Positions 58,936 through 64,000 of a stretch of 64,000 bases of DNA are shown in pieces (within the stretch, counting starts at the first letter, position 1; the number at the start of each line of letters is the position of its first letter). Under the pieces are notes generated by a model. The model had not been told where the DNA came from and did not search any database. It was given only the letters and a program-made list of their open reading frames with translations. The translations under genes and the position numbers were made by a program. The stretch is from Pedobacter chitinilyticus (GTDB taxonomy: Bacteria > Bacteroidota > Bacteroidia > Sphingobacteriales > Sphingobacteriaceae), in assembly GCF_003313385.1 (NCBI RefSeq), contig NZ_QMHN01000006.1, positions 47,058-111,057 on the forward strand. Reading direction: 5' to 3'.

Positions 58936-58958
58936 TAAAAACACCTTTAGAGGAGTAT

Positions 58959-59753
58959 ATGAAACAATATTTAGATTTGATGCAGCATGTGCTGGACACT
59001 GGCACGCAGAAACACGACAGAACGGGAACGGGAACAATTAGCGTATTTGGCTACCAAATGCGTTTTAATTTACAGGAAGGATTTCCAATGGTGACTACCA
59101 AAAAACTGCATTTAAAATCGATCATCCACGAATTGATTTGGTTTTTGCAGGGCGATACCAATATTAAATACTTGAAAGATAACGGTGTGCGTATTTGGGA
59201 CGAATGGGCGGATGAAAATGGGGATTTAGGGCCTGTTTATGGTTCACAATGGCGCAGCTGGCCAAAACCTGATGGCGGCCATATTGACCAAATTACCCAA
59301 ATCATCAACACCATTAAAAACAACCCCGATTCACGACGTATCATCGTATCTGCTTGGAACGTTGCCGAGATTGAAAACATGGCCTTACCTCCTTGTCACG
59401 CTTTCTTTCAATTTTACGTTGCGGATGGGAAATTAAGTTGCCAATTATATCAACGCAGTGCGGATATTTTCTTAGGTGTACCTTTTAATATTGCTTCTTA
59501 TGCTTTACTAACCATGATGGTGGCACAAGTTTGCGGTTTAGAGGCTGGTGATTTCATCCACGCCTTTGGCGATGCCCATATTTACAATAACCACTTGGAG
59601 CAAGTGAAACTGCAATTGAGCAGAGATCCTAAGCCATTGCCAACGATGAAAATCAACCCAGAAGTGAAAGATATCTTTGATTTCAAATTTGAGGATTTTG
59701 AATTGGTGAATTACGAAGCGCATCCGCACATCAAAGGGATTGTTGCAGTGTAA
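58959..59753 (+). CDS. thyA: Thymidylate synthase
   Basis: A 264-residue enzyme of normal length. It has DRTGTGTISVFGYQMRF, the PVYGSQWRSWP motif, the active-site cysteine in ALPPCHAFFQFYV, RSADIFLGVPFNIASYA and AHIYNNHLEQ. It converts dUMP to dTMP using methylene-tetrahydrofolate, leaving dihydrofolate that the FolA encoded downstream reduces again. The four-helix-bundle gene lies between the two. Confidence 0.97.
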   Translation: MKQYLDLMQHVLDTGTQKHDRTGTGTISVFGYQMRFNLQEGFPMVTTKKLHLKSIIHELIWFLQGDTNIKYLKDNGVRIWDEWADENGDLGPVYGSQWRSWPKPDGGHIDQITQIINTIKNNPDSRRIIVSAWNVAEIENMALPPCHAFFQFYVADGKLSCQLYQRSADIFLGVPFNIASYALLTMMVAQVCGLEAGDFIHAFGDAHIYNNHLEQVKLQLSRDPKPLPTMKINPEVKDIFDFKFEDFELVNYEAHPHIKGIVAV

Positions 59754-59764
59754 TTAGTTCAATT

Positions 59765-60216
59765 GTTCATTGGTTCATTAGTTGATTTTCTATAGCTTAG
59801 TCAAATCAACTACCAAACTATGAGCCACAACAGAATAGAAGAGCTAGAGGTTTATACCCTTGCCGAAGAAATATCCGACGAAATATGGAATATTGTCTTA
59901 AATTGGGATTTTTTCGCAAAAGATACCATTGGAAAACAAATTTGCAGAGCAGCAGACTCTATAAGTGCAAATATTGCGGAAGGATATGGGAGATTTCATT
60001 TTAAAGAGAATAAGAACTTTTGTTATTACAGCCGAGGTTCGATTTTAGAAGTAAAATCTTTTATTAGAAAATCAAAACAGAGAAATCTAATCACTAAAGA
60101 GCAATACACTAACTTGCTTGGAAAATTAGAAACAATACACCTCAAATTAAACAGTTACATCAAGTTTATCGGAAAACAAGAAGCTAGTACAACTCGGCAA
60201 AAATGAACCAATGAAC
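59765..60216. repeat. Perfect 15-bp inverted repeats flanking the four-helix-bundle gene
   Basis: GTTCATTGGTTCATT (59765-59779) is the exact reverse complement of AATGAACCAATGAAC (60202-60216). The right copy overlaps the gene's stop codon and is followed by further AATGAAC units up to 60240. Similar AATGAAC units occur at 40264-40304 without a gene. Confidence 0.8.
59820..60206 (+). CDS. Four-helix-bundle protein (23S rRNA intervening-sequence type)
   Basis: A 128-residue, mainly helical protein with the family pattern: YTLAEEISDEIWNIVLNWDFF, KQICRAADSISANIAEGYGR, YYSRGSILEVKSFIRKS and LLGKLETIHLKLNSYIKFI. The family occurs in intervening sequences of 23S rRNA genes and as stand-alone genes; it is related to Avd of diversity-generating retroelements. 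The stand-alone function is not known. It interrupts the thyA-folA pair and is bracketed by inverted repeats. Confidence 0.88.
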   Translation: MSHNRIEELEVYTLAEEISDEIWNIVLNWDFFAKDTIGKQICRAADSISANIAEGYGRFHFKENKNFCYYSRGSILEVKSFIRKSKQRNLITKEQYTNLLGKLETIHLKLNSYIKFIGKQEASTTRQK

Positions 60217-60234
60217 TAATGAACCTATAAACTA

Positions 60235-60723
60235 ATGAACCAAATATCCATTGTAGTAGCCATATCAGAAAATAACGCCATTGGCAAAGACAACCAATTG
60301 CTTTGGCACTTGCCTTCTGATTTAAAGCACTTTAAAAACATTACCACGGGACATACCATTATCATGGGCCGTAAAACTTACGATTCTATTGGCAAGCCCC
60401 TGCCCAACAGAAGAAACATCATCATTACACGTCAAAAAGATTTAAACCTCGAAGGTGTAGAAGTAGTGAATTCTTTGGAAGAAGCTTTATCCCTAAGTAA
60501 AGACGAGGAAGAGGTTTTTATTATTGGCGGAGCCGAAATCTACAAACAGGCCGTTGCCGTTTCACATCGTATTTACCTTACAAGGGTACATCAGGAATTT
60601 GAAGCCGATGCTTTTTTCCCTGAACTTGATCATGAGACCTGGAGAGAAATTGAAAAAGTGGATCACTTACCCGATGAAAAGAACAAATTCGCTTATACTT
60701 TTTCTACTTTGGAAAGGGTTTAA
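60235..60723 (+). CDS. folA: Dihydrofolate reductase
   Basis: A 162-residue enzyme of normal length. Conserved parts include SIVVAISENNAIGKDNQLLWHLPSDLKHFK, ITTGHTIIMGRKTYDSIGKPLPNRRNIIITR, FIIGGAEIYKQAV and the C-terminal strands. It reduces dihydrofolate with NADPH, feeding ThyA. Its ATG lies within a tract of AATGAAC repeats, so its original leader may have been replaced. Trimethoprim sensitivity cannot be read from the sequence. Confidence 0.95.
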   Translation: MNQISIVVAISENNAIGKDNQLLWHLPSDLKHFKNITTGHTIIMGRKTYDSIGKPLPNRRNIIITRQKDLNLEGVEVVNSLEEALSLSKDEEEVFIIGGAEIYKQAVAVSHRIYLTRVHQEFEADAFFPELDHETWREIEKVDHLPDEKNKFAYTFSTLERV

Positions 60724-60731
60724 ACTTTTCT

Positions 60732-60782
60732 AGCCACAGATACACAGATCAATATTTCTAAATCATTTGTGCATCTGTGGCT
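60732..60782. repeat. Inverted repeat AGCCACAGATACACA after folA
   Basis: AGCCACAGATACACA (60732-60746) pairs with TGTGCATCTGTGGCT (60768-60782) at 14 of 15 positions. It lies 9 bp after the folA stop and may end that transcript, though no clear T-run follows. The motif resembles the CACATAGACACATAG family at 34604. Confidence 0.7.
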
Positions 60783-60842
60783 TAATATATTTCTTATCCC
60801 AATAAAATTACAATAAGAGGTTCTATTATTTAAAAAAATAAT

Positions 60843-60850
60843 TAGATTTG
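60843..60850 (+). promoter_or_regulatory. -7 box of secDF
   Basis: TAGATTTG fits TAnnTTTG and lies 48 bp before the secDF ATG. A perfect -33 TTG is lacking. Confidence 0.5.
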
Positions 60851-60897
60851 CCGACTTGTTAAAAAACAGCTTATTATAAAATAGAATTAAACAAACA

Positions 60898-63855
60898 ATG
60901 CAAGGTAAAGGTTTTATAAAATTCATGGCGATACTTTTAGGTATTGTCTGTCTGTATTCACTTTCTTTCAACATCATTACTTACAACGTAGAGAAAAAGG
61001 CTAAGGAATTTGCTAAAGGCGATGAAGCTAAAGAAAAAGCATACTTAGACTCGATGGCTACCGAAAAGGTATATCCTTTATTAGGCCTTACCTATCAGCA
61101 AGTAAAAAGCAAAGAAATCAACTTAGGTCTAGACTTAAAAGGTGGTATGAATGTTACCATGGAAATTTCTTTGGCAGAGTTGACCAAATCATTGGCGGGT
61201 AACACTTCTGATGAGAACTTTAACAAGGCACTATCTAACGCTCAAACTCAGATGAACGCCGGTGGCAAAGATTTCATTGCATTGTTTGTAAGCGAATATG
61301 AAAAATTAGTGCCTAACGGAAAATTAGCAGACTTTTTTGCTAACCAAGACAACTCAGCACAACTGAAAGCTACTGCGAGCAACGCTGATGTAAAAAGTTA
61401 TTTGAGCAAAGAGGCCACTAGCGCTATCGACCGTTCATTTATCATTTTACGTAGTCGTATCGATGGTTTTGGTGTAGTGAGTCCAAACATGCAGAAACAA
61501 GAAGGTTCAAACAGGATCTTCATTGAGATGCCTGGTATCCAAGACAAAGAACGTGTTCGTAAATTATTACAAGGTTCTGCCGAGCTTCAGTTCTGGCAAG
61601 TATACCAATCGCAAGAGGTATACCCTATTTTAGAGAACATTAACAAAACCCTTGCTACTACCTTAAAAGATACTACAGCTAAAACTGTTGCTGCTGACAC
61701 AACCGCTAAGGGTGGTAAATTAGCTGGCTTAACTAAAGGTGCTAACACTCCTGCAGCTAAAGATACTAGCGCAAGTGCTAAAACTGCTGAGCTTGCAAAA
61801 GCGAGCCCGCTTATCAATACCGTATTACAATTACCTATCTATCAAGGCGAAAATGGCCAACGACAATTAATGCCAGGTGCAGTAGTTGGTTACGCTTTGC
61901 AAAAAGATACCGCTAAGGTAAATGCTTACTTATCTAAACCAGAAATCAAGTCTTTAATCCCAACCACCATGAAATTCATGTGGGGATTAAAACCTAGAAC
62001 TGGAACCAAAGCATTTGAACTTTATGCTATTAAAGTAACTTCATTAGATGGTCGTCCTGATTTAAGTGGTGATGCGGTTGCGAATGCTCGTGACGGTTTT
62101 GACCAAAACAACAATCCAGACGTTACCATGTTCATGACCAGCGAAGGTGCTACGAAATGGAAAAAAATGACGGCTGAAGCTGCTGCTGATCCTAACAACA
62201 AAAAAGCCATTGCGATTGTGTTAGACAACACGGTTTACTCAGCGCCTACGGTACAAAACGAAATTCCTAACGGTGTTTCTTCAATCACTGGAAGTTTCAC
62301 TAAAGAAGATACTAAAGATTTAGCTAACGTATTAAAAGCGGGTAAGTTACCTGCTCCTGCTAAAATCGTTTCAGATTTTGTGGTAGGTCCATCATTGGGT
62401 CAACAAGCTATCGATAGTGGTTTACTATCATTCGTATTAGCTTTCGTGGTAATTCTTGCTTTTATGGCATTCTATTACAACAAAGCAGGTTGGGTAGCAA
62501 ACATTGCCTTGGTCATCAACGTATTCTTTATCATGGGTGTTTTAGCTGCATTTGGTGCGGTGTTAACACTTCCTGGTATCGCAGGTATCGTATTAACCAT
62601 TGGTTTATCGGTAGATGCTAACATTCTAATCTTCGAGCGTGTTCGTGAAGAATTGGCACAAGGTAAATCTACCAACGTAGCCATCAGAGAAGGTTTCAAA
62701 CATGCCATGTCGTCCATCTTAGACTCGAACATTACCGTATTCATCCTAGGTGTGATCCTATTTGTTTTCGGTTCTGGACCAGTACAAGGTTTTGCCACTA
62801 CTTTGTGTGTGGGTATTGCTACTTCATTGTTTGCAGCGGTATTAATTTCTCGTTTAATCTTCGAATCGATGATGAACAAGAAAGCAAATATCACTTTCGA
62901 TAACAGCATGACCCGTAACGCCTTCAAAAACCTAGCGTTTAACTTCGTAGGTCGCAGAAAGCTTTACTATATCATCTCTACGGTAATCATCATTTTAGGT
63001 GCTGTTTTCTATGTGAAAAATGGCGGACTTCACTTAGGTGTTGACTTTAAAGGTGGTAGAACTTACATGGTGAAGTTCGACAAGCAATTGAATACTGAAG
63101 AAGTGGCTAAAACTTTATCAGCAAACTTTGAAGGTGAAGAAGCTTTGGTTAAAACCATTGGTACTGACAATTCATTAAAAATTACTACACCTTACCACAT
63201 TACCGACCAAGATGCTAATGCAGATAAAGTTGTTGAAACTGCATTGAGAAAAGGTTTAGATGGTTTAGGTGCAAAATATACCATTGAAAGTTCACAAAAG
63301 GTAACGCCTACTATTGCTAGCGACATTATTACAAGCGCTGTTTATGCAGTATTGTTCTCGTGTTTAGTGATGTTTATCTACATCTTGGTACGTTTCAAAA
63401 AATGGCAATATGGTTTAGGTGCGGTAATCGCTCTATTCCACGACGTTTTATTGGTACTTTCTTTCTACACTATTTTAGATGGCGTGTTGCCTTTCCCTCT
63501 AGAGATTGGTCAAGATTTTATTGCTGCAATTTTAACCGTAATGGGTTACACCATGACAGAAACGGTAATTGTATTTGACCGTATCCGTGAGCGTTTGGCT
63601 GAAAGCGGTAAAACTGATGTACAAGGCGAAGAGCGTAACAAGTTGATCAACTTTGCTTTGAACAGTACCTTAAGCCGTACCATCTTAACCTCATTATCGG
63701 TGTTCTTCGTATTAATCGTGATCTTCATTTTCGGTGGCGATAGCATCCGTGGTTTCATCTTTGCCTTATTAATTGGTCGTATCATTGGTACCTACTCATC
63801 ATTATGTATCTCTACGCCTATCGTTATCGACTTGTCAAAAGACGATAAGAAATAA
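60898..63855 (+). CDS. secDF: Fused SecD-SecF protein translocase subunit
   Basis: A 985-residue protein combining SecD and SecF. An N-terminal helix (about 8-28) precedes the first periplasmic domain with LGLDLKGGMNVTMEISL and IDRSFIILRSRIDGFGVVSP. Six C-terminal helices of the SecD part include SVDANILIFERVREEL. The SecF part begins near residue 660 (NLAFNFVGRRKLYYIISTV) with HLGVDFKGGRTYMVKF and VMGYTMTETVIVFDRIRE. It uses the proton gradient to pull proteins out of SecYEG. A linker of about 60 residues (about 255-310), rich in Ala/Lys/Thr, is low-complexity. Confidence 0.96.
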   Translation: MQGKGFIKFMAILLGIVCLYSLSFNIITYNVEKKAKEFAKGDEAKEKAYLDSMATEKVYPLLGLTYQQVKSKEINLGLDLKGGMNVTMEISLAELTKSLAGNTSDENFNKALSNAQTQMNAGGKDFIALFVSEYEKLVPNGKLADFFANQDNSAQLKATASNADVKSYLSKEATSAIDRSFIILRSRIDGFGVVSPNMQKQEGSNRIFIEMPGIQDKERVRKLLQGSAELQFWQVYQSQEVYPILENINKTLATTLKDTTAKTVAADTTAKGGKLAGLTKGANTPAAKDTSASAKTAELAKASPLINTVLQLPIYQGENGQRQLMPGAVVGYALQKDTAKVNAYLSKPEIKSLIPTTMKFMWGLKPRTGTKAFELYAIKVTSLDGRPDLSGDAVANARDGFDQNNNPDVTMFMTSEGATKWKKMTAEAAADPNNKKAIAIVLDNTVYSAPTVQNEIPNGVSSITGSFTKEDTKDLANVLKAGKLPAPAKIVSDFVVGPSLGQQAIDSGLLSFVLAFVVILAFMAFYYNKAGWVANIALVINVFFIMGVLAAFGAVLTLPGIAGIVLTIGLSVDANILIFERVREELAQGKSTNVAIREGFKHAMSSILDSNITVFILGVILFVFGSGPVQGFATTLCVGIATSLFAAVLISRLIFESMMNKKANITFDNSMTRNAFKNLAFNFVGRRKLYYIISTVIIILGAVFYVKNGGLHLGVDFKGGRTYMVKFDKQLNTEEVAKTLSANFEGEEALVKTIGTDNSLKITTPYHITDQDANADKVVETALRKGLDGLGAKYTIESSQKVTPTIASDIITSAVYAVLFSCLVMFIYILVRFKKWQYGLGAVIALFHDVLLVLSFYTILDGVLPFPLEIGQDFIAAILTVMGYTMTETVIVFDRIRERLAESGKTDVQGEERNKLINFALNSTLSRTILTSLSVFFVLIVIFIFGGDSIRGFIFALLIGRIIGTYSSLCISTPIVIDLSKDDKK

Positions 63856-63887
63856 ATCGCATAACTAAACCAAATTATAAATCACTA

Positions 63888-63916
63888 GGGTCCTGAATAT
63901 TTCGGGACCCTTTTTT
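63888..63916 (+). terminator. Terminator of secDF
   Basis: GGGTCC (63888-63893) pairs with GGACCC (63905-63910), with an inner GAA/TTC pairing, followed by six T. It lies 32 bp after the secDF stop. Confidence 0.88.
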
Positions 63917-64000
63917 GTTTTATTAGAGATGTAAAACCATTAAGGAATGAAGAAAATTAAGAGATTATCGAAAAACCCTTCTTTGCGATCTTTGCGGAAA

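Noticed and set aside
62475..62927. 150-codon minus-strand frame opposite secDF
   Set aside because: It is entirely antisense to conserved SecD/SecF membrane segments.

Overview
The window looks like a chromosomal segment of a Sphingobacteriaceae-type member of the Bacteroidota, probably Pedobacter or a close relative. The evidence is low GC, a SusC/SusD pair with FecR and an ECF sigma factor, a type IX secretion C-terminal sorting domain, fused SecDF, promoters of the TTG-N18-20-TAnnTTTG type, and little Shine-Dalgarno signal. I found no rRNA, tRNA, CRISPR array, integrase, transposase or prophage. The genus is an inference.

1-11160: a minus-strand uronate-polysaccharide cluster. In transcription order it encodes a lyase-like lipoprotein, an unknown secreted protein, a large T9SS-exported beta-rich protein, a sialate-O-acetylesterase-like enzyme, a GntR/FadR regulator, a PL17-type oligo-alginate lyase, a KdgF-like cupin, a secreted esterase, and the start of a membrane protein cut by the window edge. 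Two promoters carry the same tandem palindrome (TTGGTnnACCAA), one before the first gene and one before the regulator. In both, the proximal palindrome overlaps the -7 box by 3 bp, which suggests one repressor controlling both transcription units.

11280-34588: mostly housekeeping and signalling genes. These are a DctA-like symporter with two tandem paralogous membrane-anchored proteins, an ECF sigma factor with an overlapping 4-TM partner, a DUF922 metalloprotease-like protein, a GH20 hexosaminidase, TrxB, an M19 dipeptidase with a MORN-like partner, an acyl-CoA carboxylase beta subunit, a cystathionine beta-synthase, DprA, a BlaI/M56 pair behind a perfect 46-bp palindrome, RsmG, a GT2 glycosyltransferase, Tgt and an LptF/G permease.

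34589-40382: an SRPBCC protein, then about 1.2 kb of extremely G-poor non-coding DNA, then a 924-residue outer-membrane protein joining a gluzincin protease site, a beta-propeller and a terminal barrel, a LapA-like protein, and a repeat-rich spacer with a diverged 125-bp duplication.

40383-54242: a minus-strand cell-surface signalling and uptake locus: TPR-LuxR type regulator, a possible 44-residue membrane peptide, ECF sigma, FecR, SusC with an STN domain, SusD, a small lipoprotein, an M16 zinc protease and a propeller-like lipoprotein. It holds no CAZyme, so a peptide or protein substrate is more likely than a glycan.

54349-64000: CvfB-like RNA-binding protein, MetZ-type sulfhydrylase, OsmC protein, IspE, DUF1287 protein, ThyA, a four-helix-bundle protein bracketed by perfect inverted repeats, FolA and SecDF. 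Spacers throughout hold several families of short dispersed, mostly palindromic repeats.
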